From: Hoeflea_A sp965204935
GTDB taxonomy: Bacteria; Pseudomonadota; Alphaproteobacteria; Rhizobiales; Rhizobiaceae
Reading direction: 5' to 3' (one strand)
Length of the DNA: 64,000 bases
Assembly: GCF_965204935.1 (NCBI RefSeq)
Contig: NZ_CBDBFO010000002.1
In this document: positions 32,239 through 41,751 of the stretch, piece after piece
Layout of the letters: each line of letters starts with the position of its first letter
Numbering within the stretch: the first letter of the stretch is position 1
The notes under the pieces: generated by a model
The model's input: the letters and a program-made list of their open reading frames with translations, nothing else
Database searches by the model: none
Told to the model about the DNA's origin: nothing
Program-made: the position numbers and the translations under genes

Positions 32239-33468
32239 TCAGCCGTTGTAGGGTTTGAGCACGATGTCCCTCTGGACGATGATCCTGAGCGGCCAGCCGG
32301 GACGCACGGTGATGGTGGGCTGGATATCGAGGTTCCTTTCGGTGATGCGCTGGCCGGCGCGGTTGACGTTCTGCTGGGTGGATTCGCGGATGGCCCGGAC
32401 CAGGTCGCTCTCGTCGGCGCCGAGGCTGAGCTCCGTGCCGACGCCGATGAGCGTCGCCATGGCGATGCCCTTGAGGAGCCGCCAGGTGTGATGGTCGACC
32501 TCGTCCTTAAGCCCGGCATAGCCGGCGGCGTCGGTGGCCGGCAGATTGTCGATCTCGACGGAGGAGCCGTCGGGCAGAACGATGCGTTGCCACACGAGCA
32601 GCGCGCGGGACTGGCCGAAGGCGACGACGCTGTCATAGGCGCCGATGAGGCGCGATCCCTGCGGGATGAGCAGCGTGCGGCCGGTCGCGGTGTCATAGAC
32701 ATTTTCGGTGACCTGGGCGACGGCGAGGCCCGGCAGGTCGGAATTGATGCCGGTGATCAGGCTTGCGGCGATCACGCTGCCGGCCATGACCTGGTATGGC
32801 GAGGCCGGGGTTTGAAGGGTGTGCGGATTGTAAATGCCGCCGGTGTCGCGCTGACCGATAAAGTCGAGCTTGCGCTGCTGGTCGTTCCGGTCGCGCTGCG
32901 GATCGAGCGCCAGGCGGTCGCCCGCGGACGACTGTTGCGCCACGGCCTGTCCCGATGAAGCGGCAGACGACTCCGATGGTTTGGCCGAGCCGGGCGTCGA
33001 GGGCCGGGTTCCGATCCGGAATAAGACGCCGGATTCCTTCGCCTTGATGGCCTGCCGGGCGCGATGCTGTTCTTCGGCGGACGGCTCCGGCTTCCCGGAC
33101 ACGATCCCGTGCCGGCGCCGGTGTTGGAGGATCGGCCGGCCGAGATCGCCAGGCAGAGGATCTCCGATCTGCGGTGTTTGCGGTTTGACCTTGCTGTAAT
33201 CGCCGGGCAGCGCGGCAAGGCCGTCGGGCGTCGGCTTGCGTTCGGTGTTGTAGAGCTCCCTGGCCTGTCCCTGAGTGCGCAGGGCCGGGCCTTGCAGCGC
33301 CATCAGGGTGATACCGAGGATGGCGCCGGAGCCGAGCGCGGCCACAGCGATGACAAGGCCGCGCCTGAAGCGCACGGCGCGACGGGGCGCGGCGCGCAGG
33401 TCCAGCGTGCCGGGATCGTGTTTGGTGGACCTTCGGGGTTCGGGGGCTGGAGAGGTCTTACCGGTCAT
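32239..33468 (-). CDS. trbI: Conjugal transfer protein TrbI (VirB10-like)
   Basis: The ATG at 33468 gives 409 residues. A cytoplasmic N-terminus is followed by one transmembrane segment (GLVIAVAALGSGAILGITLMAL), a Pro/Gln-rich periplasmic linker and the VirB10-like C-terminal beta barrel (TENVYDTATGRTLLIPQGSRLIGAYDSV...RIIVQRDIVLKPY). It spans the envelope in the mating-pair type IV secretion core with TrbG and TrbF. It overlaps trbG by 11 bp. The gene looks intact although the operon is broken upstream. Confidence 0.93.
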   Translation of the reverse strand: MTGKTSPAPEPRRSTKHDPGTLDLRAAPRRAVRFRRGLVIAVAALGSGAILGITLMALQGPALRTQGQARELYNTERKPTPDGLAALPGDYSKVKPQTPQIGDPLPGDLGRPILQHRRRHGIVSGKPEPSAEEQHRARQAIKAKESGVLFRIGTRPSTPGSAKPSESSAASSGQAVAQQSSAGDRLALDPQRDRNDQQRKLDFIGQRDTGGIYNPHTLQTPASPYQVMAGSVIAASLITGINSDLPGLAVAQVTENVYDTATGRTLLIPQGSRLIGAYDSVVAFGQSRALLVWQRIVLPDGSSVEIDNLPATDAAGYAGLKDEVDHHTWRLLKGIAMATLIGVGTELSLGADESDLVRAIRESTQQNVNRAGQRITERNLDIQPTITVRPGWPLRIIVQRDIVLKPYNG

Positions 33469-34498
33469 GGCTTTTTCCCTTCCGGCCCTTGCGCGGGAAC
33501 AGCGTGGGCCGCTGTGGCTTGCCGTCGGTGCGGGAGATGCGCACCACCTGCTGAGGATCGGTTCCGAGCCTGAGTTCGGCGGCGGCGAAGAGCCGGTCGA
33601 CGATGTAGTGGTTGCCGCGCATGCGGTAATTGACGAGTTCGCTGCCGCCGCCGGCGCCGACGACGAAGAGCGGCGGCGCCTCGCCCTGGCCGATGCGGCG
33701 GGGGAACTCGATATAGACCTTGCGGCCGTCGTCGAAGGCGCGCAGCGGCTTCCAGGGCGGATTGTCGCCGGTAATGGCATAGCGGAAGCGGATGTTGCCG
33801 AGCGCGATGCCGGAAGCCACCGGCAAGGCGGCCTCGGCGGCGGCATTGCGGCGGCGCAGCGTTGTCAGCCGATCGGACGGATAGGTCCATGAGATTGCCG
33901 CCATGGCGGTTTTTTCCGTGCTTTCCAGTTGCAGGCGGTAGGCGCGCCGGTCGGTGGTGATGACGAGATTGGTCGCAAGGCCCGGCGCGAAGGGCTTGAC
34001 CAGCACATGGACACGCTCGTTGCCGCCCGCACCGCTGACCGTATCGCCGATGATCCAGCGCACGGTATCGCCGGCGGAAACCGAGGTGAGCTTCTCGCCG
34101 GGCTGCAGCGCGATGTCGCTGATGCGCTCCGGAGCGGCATAGAGCCGGTAGAGCGCGCCTTGCGCATAAGGATAGACCTGGATGGCGTTGACATAGCCGA
34201 ATTTCGTCGGCTCTTGCGTCGCCGCCCTGTTGGCGTCCTCGACACGGTCCCTTGGCGGGCGCTTTTCTTTGGCCGCCTTGCCCGGCGCGGGCTGAAGCTG
34301 GCCCGGCAGCGGCAGGACCTTCGGCACTTCGACGATCTCGACCGGTTTCAACGGCGCCTTCTGGATCGTGGCCGGCCTGAAATCTTCCGTGTCGTAGGAA
34401 ATGACCGGCGGCAGGGGTTTCGTGGCGCAGGCGGTGAGCGCCAGCGCCAGGGCGGATGCGATCAGGACGGACCGGACATGTGGCGGATTATTTCTCAT
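33458..34498 (-). CDS. trbG: Conjugal transfer protein TrbG (VirB9-like)
   Basis: The start at 34498 gives 346 residues with a lipoprotein-type signal (SVLIASALALALTACAT; Cys in LTAC). A Pro/Lys-rich stretch precedes the VirB9/CagX-like domain (VYPYAQGALYRLYAAPERISDIALQPGE, later GNIRFRYAITGD). With TrbI it forms the outer-membrane core of the type IV secretion channel. Its start overlaps the trbF end by 11 bp. All segments expected of a full-length TrbG are present. Confidence 0.92.
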   Translation of the reverse strand: MRNNPPHVRSVLIASALALALTACATKPLPPVISYDTEDFRPATIQKAPLKPVEIVEVPKVLPLPGQLQPAPGKAAKEKRPPRDRVEDANRAATQEPTKFGYVNAIQVYPYAQGALYRLYAAPERISDIALQPGEKLTSVSAGDTVRWIIGDTVSGAGGNERVHVLVKPFAPGLATNLVITTDRRAYRLQLESTEKTAMAAISWTYPSDRLTTLRRRNAAAEAALPVASGIALGNIRFRYAITGDNPPWKPLRAFDDGRKVYIEFPRRIGQGEAPPLFVVGAGGGSELVNYRMRGNHYIVDRLFAAAELRLGTDPQQVVRISRTDGKPQRPTLFPRKGRKGKSHDR

Positions 34499-35219
34499 TG
34501 GCAGGCTCCTTGCTGGAAACGGGGGACGGTGCGGCGGTGTCCAGTTCACGCGACCAGTGAACCGCCCGGACAAAGAGGCCGAGGGGGTTCTTGGCCAGAG
34601 CATCGGCGCTGCGCGGGGGCTGGATGGCGACCGTCAGGATGGCGGTCCAGCGAAAGGTCCCGGCGAGACTGCCGCGCTCATAGACCTGTTCGGTCCACTT
34701 GACCTGGAAGGAGGTGTCGGACGCGCGCACCACGCTGGTCACATGCACCGAGACGCTGCGTGTGCCGATCGCGCCGAAGGGATCGCTGGTGCGGGCATAT
34801 TCGTTGAGAAACAGCGCCACGCGGTCGGTGGCGAAGTCGTAGGCGGCCAGCCAGTTTTGCCGCACCAGCACGGGATCGGTGGAGACCGAGCGCAGGTTGG
34901 TGATGAAGCGGGCGAGATGCCAGGCAATCTGTGCGTCGGTGGGCCGGTAGTTCTGAACCGCGGGCGCCACGGTGCGGGCCTCGCCGAACCTGTCGACCTC
35001 GACCACATAGGGCGTGACGCGGCTTTGCAGGGATTGCCACACGAGGCCGCTGGCAAGGCCGATGGAAAGCGCCAGGCAGCCGAAGGCCATGAGCCGCCAG
35101 TTCTTCGCCTGCACGCGGGCCGAGCCGATGCGCTCGTCCCAGACCTGGGCGGCCTTCTGGTAAGGGGTGACGGGTTCGGGCGTTTGCCCGTATCGCTGGA
35201 TCGTTCGCTTGAACGGCAT
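34488..35219 (-). CDS. trbF: Conjugal transfer protein TrbF (VirB8-like)
   Basis: This is a 243-residue protein. MPFKRTIQRYGQTPEPVTPYQKAAQVWDERIG is the typical TrbF opening. A single transmembrane helix (LMAFGCLALSIGLASGLVW) follows, and then a VirB8-like periplasmic domain (YVVEVDRFGEAR, FITNLRSVSTDPVLVRQNW). It is an inner-membrane scaffold of the mating channel. It follows trbL by 3 bp and overlaps trbG. No damage is visible. Confidence 0.92.
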   Translation of the reverse strand: MPFKRTIQRYGQTPEPVTPYQKAAQVWDERIGSARVQAKNWRLMAFGCLALSIGLASGLVWQSLQSRVTPYVVEVDRFGEARTVAPAVQNYRPTDAQIAWHLARFITNLRSVSTDPVLVRQNWLAAYDFATDRVALFLNEYARTSDPFGAIGTRSVSVHVTSVVRASDTSFQVKWTEQVYERGSLAGTFRWTAILTVAIQPPRSADALAKNPLGLFVRAVHWSRELDTAAPSPVSSKEPANEK

Positions 35220-35222
35220 GGT

Positions 35223-36593
35223 TCAGTCGTCCTTGTCGTTGAGGGTGGGATTGGCGCCATGACCGGGCCGCTCGCCGTCCTTGATGGCTTGGGTGGCGGT
35301 CTGCCGATGGGCGCGCGCCGCCTGTTCGGAGCGCAGGCGATTTGCCCAATCGGGCGCGGCGTTGGTGGGCACGGAACCGGAGGGGGCGCTCGCCGATGCG
35401 GCGTTTGCCCGCGACATGGAGGCGGTCGGCGTGCCGCCGGAGGCCGTCCAGGCGCCATGGCGTCCAGCATCGGCGCTTTGCTTCAGAGACGAGCGGGCGC
35501 GATCGACGCCGCCGCGCGCAGCTTGGGTGATGGCTCCGCCAGCAGCGCGCGCCATGCCACCAACACCGGCCGCGACGCCTGCCATGCCGGACGTCCCGGA
35601 GGTCGCCTGTCCCAGTTGGTAGGCGGAGGAAGCGGCGGCCCCCATCGCCGTGCCCGCACGGATGGCGGCAAGACCGCCGCCAGCGGCCATGCGCGTGCCG
35701 GCAAGCGCCGCTCCACCGGTGAGCATGGTCGCGCCCACCGCGGCACCCGTCGCACCGAGGGCGGCACCGACGCCGAGCTGCGGTGCTCCGGATACGAGAC
35801 CCGAAGCGATGCCGGGGCCGAAGATACCGAGACCGAGCAGCGCGAGAGCGCCCAGCACCTGCGACATGGCAGCGGCAAGGTCCGGTTCCTGACCTTGAAG
35901 ACCGCCCGCAAAGGAGGCGAACAGCGTCGAGCCGATGCCGACGATGACGGCAAGAACCATCACCTTGATGCCGGAGGAAATCACGTTCCCGAGAACCCGT
36001 TCGGCAAGGAACGACGTCTTGTTCCAAAGCGCGAAGGGCACCAGCACGAAGCCCGCAAGCGTCGTCAGCTTGAACTCGAGTACCGTAATGAAGAGCTGGA
36101 TCGCCAGAATGAAGAAAGCGATGAGGACCAGGAACCAGGCCAGCAACAGGACGAAGACGGTGAGCGCGTTGCCGAAGATTTCGGGGAAGCCGACGAGATT
36201 GCCGACCTGATCGATGAGCGGATAGGCCGCCTCGTAACCGGTGGCGGCGATCTTGCCGGGTTTGAGCAGATCGTCAGCGGTGAGCGTACCGGGGGCGGCC
36301 TGCATGCCGAGACCGGAGAAGGATCTGTAGATGATGTCGGCAAGGCCCTGGAAGTTGTTGAGTATCAGAGCGAAGACGCCGACATAGAGCACCTTCCGAA
36401 TCAGGCGCCCGATGACGTTGTCCTCGCCGCCCCCCATCGTATTGAGCGCCCAGAACAGGCCCGCTAGCGTGATGTCGATGCCGATCAGGATGGTAGTGAG
36501 GAAGGCGACGTCACCCGACAGGAGTCCGAAGCCGCTGTCGATATAGCGGCTGAAGGTCTCCATGAAACGGTCGATAATGCCGAGATCATTCAT
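35223..36593 (-). CDS. trbL: Conjugal transfer protein TrbL (VirB6-like polytopic membrane protein)
   Basis: This 456-residue protein has several transmembrane helices in the first 290 residues (FLTTILIGIDITLAGLFWAL, LTVFVLLLAWFLVLIAFFILAIQLF, VMVLAVIVGIGSTLFASFAGG) and a long Gly/Ala-rich cytoplasmic tail, the layout of P-type TrbL. It forms part of the inner-membrane channel. It is 21 bp after trbJ and 3 bp before trbF. It appears full length. Confidence 0.92.
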   Translation of the reverse strand: MNDLGIIDRFMETFSRYIDSGFGLLSGDVAFLTTILIGIDITLAGLFWALNTMGGGEDNVIGRLIRKVLYVGVFALILNNFQGLADIIYRSFSGLGMQAAPGTLTADDLLKPGKIAATGYEAAYPLIDQVGNLVGFPEIFGNALTVFVLLLAWFLVLIAFFILAIQLFITVLEFKLTTLAGFVLVPFALWNKTSFLAERVLGNVISSGIKVMVLAVIVGIGSTLFASFAGGLQGQEPDLAAAMSQVLGALALLGLGIFGPGIASGLVSGAPQLGVGAALGATGAAVGATMLTGGAALAGTRMAAGGGLAAIRAGTAMGAAASSAYQLGQATSGTSGMAGVAAGVGGMARAAGGAITQAARGGVDRARSSLKQSADAGRHGAWTASGGTPTASMSRANAASASAPSGSVPTNAAPDWANRLRSEQAARAHRQTATQAIKDGERPGHGANPTLNDKDD

Positions 36594-36614
36594 CGCGCGC
36601 CGCCTCCCCGCCCG

Positions 36615-37328
36615 TCAGTTCCCGGAATAGGCCGAGCCGGAGCCGAGAAACCTGCGCGTCGTCTCCCGCGCCGCTTCCTCCGCCTGCGCCTTACGAGCGG
36701 CGTCTTCGGCCCCCGCGCGATAGTGCGCGGCCATCAGCGTCTGGATCTGCATCTGCTGTTTGGTCGAGAGCGCGATGAGCTGGTTCGCGGCCTGCTGCGC
36801 CTGCAGCGCGCCGACGGCACCCTGGCTCCGGTTGACGAGATCGGTGAGCAGCCCTTCATCCGCGCCCACGTTTTCGACGATTTGCGAATGCATCCGCATG
36901 GTCTGGCGGAAGGCGTTCATGGCACTCTGCCAGCGTTCGCGCGCGGCGGTGGCCATGTCGCTGACCGAAACGCTTGCCTCGTAGCTGTCAGGATACTGCT
37001 GCCGCCACTGACCTTCGAGTTGCGTCAAGTCGAAGCTGAGGCCTTCGGCCTGCATCATCAGCCCGTCGATGCGGTTCAGCGCGCCCTGGAGTTGTCCGAG
37101 CGAGGAGAAATCCAGACGCTGGAGGTTGCGGGCCATGTTCTGCAACATGACGGCCTGGTTCTGGAGCTGCTGGATCTGGTTGTTGATCTGCTCTAGGGCG
37201 CGGGCCGCCTGCAGGACATTCTGACCATAGTTGGTGGCATCGAAGACCGACCAGGCGGCATGGCCCGCCTGCGGCAAGCCGATAGCGAGAGATGCGGCGA
37301 CCAGCACCGCGAGGGAAGCGCGTTTCAT
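36615..37328 (-). CDS. trbJ: Conjugal transfer protein TrbJ (VirB5-like)
   Basis: The ATG at 37328 gives 237 residues, with a signal peptide (MKRASLAVLVAASLAIGLPQAGHAA) followed by a Gln/Asn-rich coiled-coil region (ALEQINNQIQQLQNQAVMLQNMARNLQ), the hallmark of TrbJ. The mature protein is a periplasmic or pilus-tip component of the mating apparatus. The start overlaps the trbE stop by 4 bp. Full length. Confidence 0.92.
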   Translation of the reverse strand: MKRASLAVLVAASLAIGLPQAGHAAWSVFDATNYGQNVLQAARALEQINNQIQQLQNQAVMLQNMARNLQRLDFSSLGQLQGALNRIDGLMMQAEGLSFDLTQLEGQWRQQYPDSYEASVSVSDMATAARERWQSAMNAFRQTMRMHSQIVENVGADEGLLTDLVNRSQGAVGALQAQQAANQLIALSTKQQMQIQTLMAAHYRAGAEDAARKAQAEEAARETTRRFLGSGSAYSGN

Positions 37329-39103
37329 GATGTTGGCTCCTGTGCTTGGGGAGAGAACTGGCCGATGATGTCGGCGGCCCAATCGAGGCCGCGCGCGGTG
37401 AGGAACCGGACGGCGAAACCTTCCGTTCCGTGTTCGGACAGGATGGTGTCGATCAGCGTCTGCGAGTTGGGATCGGAGGCGCCGCAGAGTGCCAGTGCCA
37501 CGGGGCCGAGACCCAGCTCGAACAGCCGGTTGCCGCGGCGCGATTGCAGGTAGTAGTGCCGTTTCGGCGTTGCCTGCGCGATCAGTTCGATCTGCCGATC
37601 GTTGAGACCGAAGCGCTCATAAGCCGCCCGTGCCTGGGGTTCGATAGCCCGGTCATTGGCAAGGAAAATGCGCTGCGGGCAGCTCTCGATGATGGCGGGC
37701 GCGATGGCGCTGTCGGCCACGTCCGCCAGCGACTGCGTCGCGAAGATCACCGACACGTTCTTCTTGCGCAGGACCTTCAGCCATTCGCGGATGCGGGCGG
37801 CGAAGAGCGGATTGTCGAGATAGACCCAGGCCTCGTCGAGAATGAGCAGCGTGGGCCGCCCGTCGAAACGGTCCTCCAACCGGTGGAACAGATAGGTGAG
37901 CACCGGCAAGACGACGCCCGCCTCATGCATCAGTTCCTCTGTCTCGAAGCATTACACGTCGGACAGCGCCAGTCGGTCCTCGGCGGCGTCGAGCAGCCGG
38001 CCGAACGGGCCATCGAGCGTATAGGGCTGGAGCGCGGCCTTGAGGGCATTCGCCTGGACGAGGACGGAAAGCCCGGTGAGCGTGCGCTCCTCGGCCGGCG
38101 CGGTGGCGAGGTTGTTCAGCGCCGACCAGACGGCCTCCTTCACCTCCGGGGTGACGGTGACTTTCTCGTGCGCCAGCAAGGCGCCGATCCATTCAGCCGC
38201 CCAGCTTCGCGTCGCCGGATCGTCGATGTCGCGAAGCGGCTGGAAGGCGAGCGCGTTCGTGATGTCATCAGAGGCGGCACCGAGCGCATGATGCTCCCCA
38301 CCCATGGCGAGCACGGCGGCACGCGCCGAATTACCCTTGTCGAAGATGTAGACCTGCGAGCCCGCATAGCGCCGGAATTGCAATGCGATCAGCGACAAGA
38401 GCACCGATTTGCCTGCGCCGGTCGGACCCACGATCAGCATGTGGCCCACATCGCCCACATGGGTGGAGAGCCGGAACGGTGTGGAGCCGCTGGTTTCCGC
38501 ATAGAGTAACGGCGGGCCGTCGAGATGAGCGTTGCGCGCCGGTCCGGCCCACACCGCCGAGAGCGGCATGAGATGGGCGAGGTTCAGTGTGTGGACGAGC
38601 GGCTGGCGCACATTGGCGTAGACATGGCCCGGCAGTGAACCGAGCCAGGCTTCGACGGCATTCACCGTTTCCCGAATACTGGTGAAGCCGAGTCCATTGA
38701 CGATGCGCTCGACGGCGCGGACCTTTTCTTCCGCGGCCTCGCGGTCCTCGTCCCAGACCGTGATGGTCGTCGTCAGATAGCCGAATCCGACATGATCACC
38801 GCCGAGCGCCTGCAAAGCGGCGTCTGCATCGAGCGCCTTGTTGTCGGCGTCGCTATCGACCAGGGCGGCAGGCTCGTTGGTCAGCACCTCGCGCAGGATG
38901 GCGGAGATGGATTTGCGCTTGGCAAACCACTGCCGGCGCAGCCGCGTGAGCACCTTCGTCGCCGCGGTCTTGTCGAGCGGGATGAAGCGTGTGACCCAGC
39001 GATAGGCAAAGTCCTGATGGTTCAGTGCGTCGAGGATGCCGGGGCGGGTCACGTTCGGAAAACCGAGGATCGTCAGCGTCCGCAAATGCCAGTCGCCAAG
39101 CAC
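37325..39103 (-). pseudogene. trbE: trbE (VirB4-like ATPase), cut by IS66 at the 5' end and carrying an ochre stop
   Basis: The remaining frame begins exactly at the IS66 border (VLGDWHLRTLT), which in full TrbE lies roughly 240 residues from the N-terminus as I recall it. Walker A (VGPTGAGKS) is present. Codon TAA at 37952-37954 interrupts ALSDV*CFETEELMHEAG, where relatives have Gln; the frame then continues to the stop at 37325 with Walker B (LLILDEAW) after the premature stop. The ATPase is thus split between its two nucleotide-binding motifs and lacks its N-terminus. The mating channel cannot be powered by this copy. A fused frame also starts inside the IS at 39166. Confidence 0.9.
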
Positions 39104-39226
39104 GTAATACCGGCATAACACCGGGCAGAATTCAGGCGTCAGAGCGGACGCTCTTTCTGTTTCCATGATTTTCTGGAGGCATCAACGAATGGGGGAATTG
39201 TGCTTGCGGTGGCTGGGGTGGGGATT

Positions 39227-39814
39227 CTATTGGAATCGCGCAATAGCTGCTCGCCTTTTTTCAAGTTCCGCGTCTTCCGGATTCCAGTTGTCACTTCCAT
39301 CGAAGTAATCGGGATAGTACTCCCGGTATTCAGAATCCGGGTTTTCGAATGCTGCCAAGAATTCAGAGTATCCCCATACGCCTCCTATGTCCTCAAGTGG
39401 ACAACGCCCGCTACCGGAAACAAGATATGGATACTGTCTGTCCTTATGTGCCGACTGAATCTTTCCAATACGGATTTTGTGTCTCCATGAGTCTCCGAAA
39501 TCATAGAGGTAATTGAATTCGGGTTTGCCTTGCAAAAAGTCTATGACGTCGAGAACGGTAGCAGAGGCGTCTGATTTGGGGCTGGAGAAATACTGATCAC
39601 TATCAGCACTCCAAGTGACAACTTGCTCATACCGGATCGCCTCAAATTCCCATAGATGGCAGTTGTGCCACCCCATTGCGGCCTGAATGTATAAGTGGAG
39701 GTCATTAAGGCATGTGTTCGCAGGGACATCCATTCGTCTTGTGACCCTGGGCTTCACATCCCGCAACGTGATGCTGAGACGAACTATATCAAGTTGATTG
39801 CCAGCCTGAGCCAT
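39227..39814 (-). CDS. Plasmid pRiA4b ORF-3 family protein, IS66 passenger
   Basis: This is a 195-residue protein. The pattern VRLSITLRDVKPRVTRRMDVPANTCLNDLH, AAMGWHNCHLWEF, FNYLYDFGDSWRHKI and CPLEDIGGVWGY matches the pRiA4b ORF-3 family, found on Ri plasmids and near transposases. Its function is unknown. It lies between the left IS end and the transposase, wholly inside the inverted repeats, so it moves with the element. It is read in the same direction as the transposase, 153 bp behind it. Confidence 0.85.
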   Translation of the reverse strand: MAQAGNQLDIVRLSITLRDVKPRVTRRMDVPANTCLNDLHLYIQAAMGWHNCHLWEFEAIRYEQVVTWSADSDQYFSSPKSDASATVLDVIDFLQGKPEFNYLYDFGDSWRHKIRIGKIQSAHKDRQYPYLVSGSGRCPLEDIGGVWGYSEFLAAFENPDSEYREYYPDYFDGSDNWNPEDAELEKRRAAIARFQ

Positions 39815-39967
39815 TGTGTGAAACGTCCTGCTATATGTGTCGATATGATTGCGCCGTCAGACGGATGAACCATCGCCACAATGCAAGATTGGAAATGTCA
39901 TGTCGACCGCATCTTCACAATCCAGCTGTCGCGCAATGCAATCTCGATCTTGCCGAAGAGTGGCTGT

Positions 39968-41608
39968 TCAGGATGCAAAATGAGACTGGCCTACGAGTTG
40001 CGGCAGAGCGGGCACCGGTTTCCCATTGAGGCCCAGCCTATCCCCCAAATAGTCCCAAAACGAGATGCCGAGTTTGTTGCAGGTCTTGAGCAGCGACAAG
40101 AAGGTGTCGCGGTTGGTCCGACCAATGTCACTGCGCGTCCCACCTGAAATCTTGCGCTTGACTACAACAACTCGGATATCGTTCTCGGAACCGTTGGTGT
40201 GCAGCGGTATTTCCGGATGCTCCAGAACCATCAGCAGTTCAGCCTTGTTGGCGTGCAATCGCCTCAACAGATTATCAAGGGCTGCAAAACCGGTTCGGTG
40301 GCGGAATATCTGGTCGAAGCGGTTTTGCAAGACCGCCTTGCGCTGTGGACTTGGGTTGAGACGGTAGGTTTTGAGGCATTCATAGTAGAGCCAGATCAGC
40401 CTGCGGGTGCGCTGTTGAATGGCATAGTGCTTATCTGTGAAGGTGTTGAGCTTATGCACCAACCGTTCGGCGTGAATCCAACACAACGCATGATCGCCGA
40501 CTTTGAACTGTTTGGCATCATCACTGACGATCACCGTATCGGTGAGCAAGCCATGTGCGCTGATACTGCCCCATAACGCACCCTCGGTGGCAAGGCGCGT
40601 GGGATCAGGTGTGACTTTCAGTGCAGTGATCCCGAGCCGGTCGAGATGGGCCTGCCAGTCTGCGCAGTTCGGGAAATACTTATCTTCAGCGTCAATCAAC
40701 AACTGGCGAACCGGAGCATTGAGAGAACGCTGCTGCATATAGGCAAGTGCATCGGCGTTGATCACATAGTCTTCATGCCCGGCCCGCAGGAGTTCGAGAA
40801 AGTTGATGCGGCTTTTAGAACCGGTTGTGGAAAAGAAGGAAAACCGATCATTGCCGATCTGGGTGCAGTAGCCGTTTTGGGCTTTGTGGCGTGCCCCGGT
40901 GTCGTCGACCGTCACCCATGACGCCGCGTCCAATCCCGTCTGCAATATTGCGCGTGCTTCCAAGGCAAAATGCTCATGACCCTCATTCAAAAACCGCATG
41001 ACCTGGCGCTCGGAGATATCTATGCCGATTTCGCTCAGGAGCTTTACCAATCGTCCCACAGTGACTTGGCCTTGATGGTATTGCATCAGCACAAAACGGC
41101 GCAGTTCGGCACCAAAATGGCCCTTGAGGCCCTGTGGCAGCGGAGCCACGACAGTCTTACCATCAGGTGTCAACCAGCGCTCGCGCCGAAACCGGGTGGT
41201 CACTGGCTGAATGATGAGATCCTGAACGAGGAAGTCCTCGTACCCTTTGAAGCGGGAACCCTCTGGAACGTCCGCTTTTACAATCCGGTCTTTCATTGAA
41301 CCGTGCCGAGGTGGCTTCTTTTTGCCGCGTCCACAGCTTTTATTGCCGTTCTTACGCGCCTTTTTCTCGCTGGCCTGGTTCATGCCGCTTGGTTTGCTCG
41401 GCTTGATGTCCGGTCGCCCATTCACCCCTTTTAATCGAGCGACCTCGTCGCGCAGATTGGCAATTGTCTGTTTCTGTTCGGCAATCACCTGATTTTGTTC
41501 AGCGACGATTTGCTTCAACTCGGCCACCTCGCCGAGCAGGGTCACAACCAGATCTTTGAGTTCTGTATTCGACAGATCATCAAGTGCGTGAGGTGGGAAA
41601 TCCGACAT
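39968..41608 (-). CDS. IS66-family transposase (TnpC-like), element 1
   Basis: This is a 546-residue DDE transposase. A coiled-coil N-terminus (AELKQIVAEQNQVIAEQKQTIANLRDEV) and a basic linker (GRGKKKPPRHG) precede the catalytic region: SWVTVDDTGARHKA, LLIDAEDKYFPN, VIVSDDAKQFKVGDHALCWIH and the final acidic part HTNGSENDIRVVVVKRKISGG. No TnpA or TnpB genes are present, so this is the single-transposase branch of IS66 (ISBst12-like). The frame is intact, and the element may be active. Confidence 0.9.
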   Translation of the reverse strand: MSDFPPHALDDLSNTELKDLVVTLLGEVAELKQIVAEQNQVIAEQKQTIANLRDEVARLKGVNGRPDIKPSKPSGMNQASEKKARKNGNKSCGRGKKKPPRHGSMKDRIVKADVPEGSRFKGYEDFLVQDLIIQPVTTRFRRERWLTPDGKTVVAPLPQGLKGHFGAELRRFVLMQYHQGQVTVGRLVKLLSEIGIDISERQVMRFLNEGHEHFALEARAILQTGLDAASWVTVDDTGARHKAQNGYCTQIGNDRFSFFSTTGSKSRINFLELLRAGHEDYVINADALAYMQQRSLNAPVRQLLIDAEDKYFPNCADWQAHLDRLGITALKVTPDPTRLATEGALWGSISAHGLLTDTVIVSDDAKQFKVGDHALCWIHAERLVHKLNTFTDKHYAIQQRTRRLIWLYYECLKTYRLNPSPQRKAVLQNRFDQIFRHRTGFAALDNLLRRLHANKAELLMVLEHPEIPLHTNGSENDIRVVVVKRKISGGTRSDIGRTNRDTFLSLLKTCNKLGISFWDYLGDRLGLNGKPVPALPQLVGQSHFAS

Positions 41609-41751
41609 AACCTCATCGACTCACAAAAACATCTCGGTGAGAACCCCAGCAGCGCTGATCGAGTCGATTTGCCGCACCACCGGAAATGACAAATCAAAAC
41701 ACAATGCTGCCCGGTGTTATGCCGGTATTACCGCCGCATATGCTTCTGCCG

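Larger units (their letters stand above)
39104..41731. mobile_element. IS66-family element 1 with 25-bp perfect inverted repeats
   Basis: The ends are 39104-39128 (starts GTAATACCGGCATAACACC) and its exact reverse complement at 41707-41731, with the GTAA terminus of the IS66 family. It carries the transposase at 39968 and a passenger gene at 39227. The 8-bp flanks are CCAAGCAC on the left and CGCCGCAT on the right, so there is no target duplication. Together with the missing start of trbE and missing trbB-D, this suggests a deletion between two copies or beside the IS. Confidence 0.9.

Noticed and set aside
34401..36467. A very long + strand open frame (over 680 codons) opposite trbF and trbL
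   Set aside because: It is antisense to well-supported trb genes. High GC keeps the complementary frame free of stops, and its translation has no recognisable domain.
39096..41739. Target-site duplication for IS66 element 1
   Set aside because: The 8-bp flanks CCAAGCAC and CGCCGCAT do not match in either orientation.
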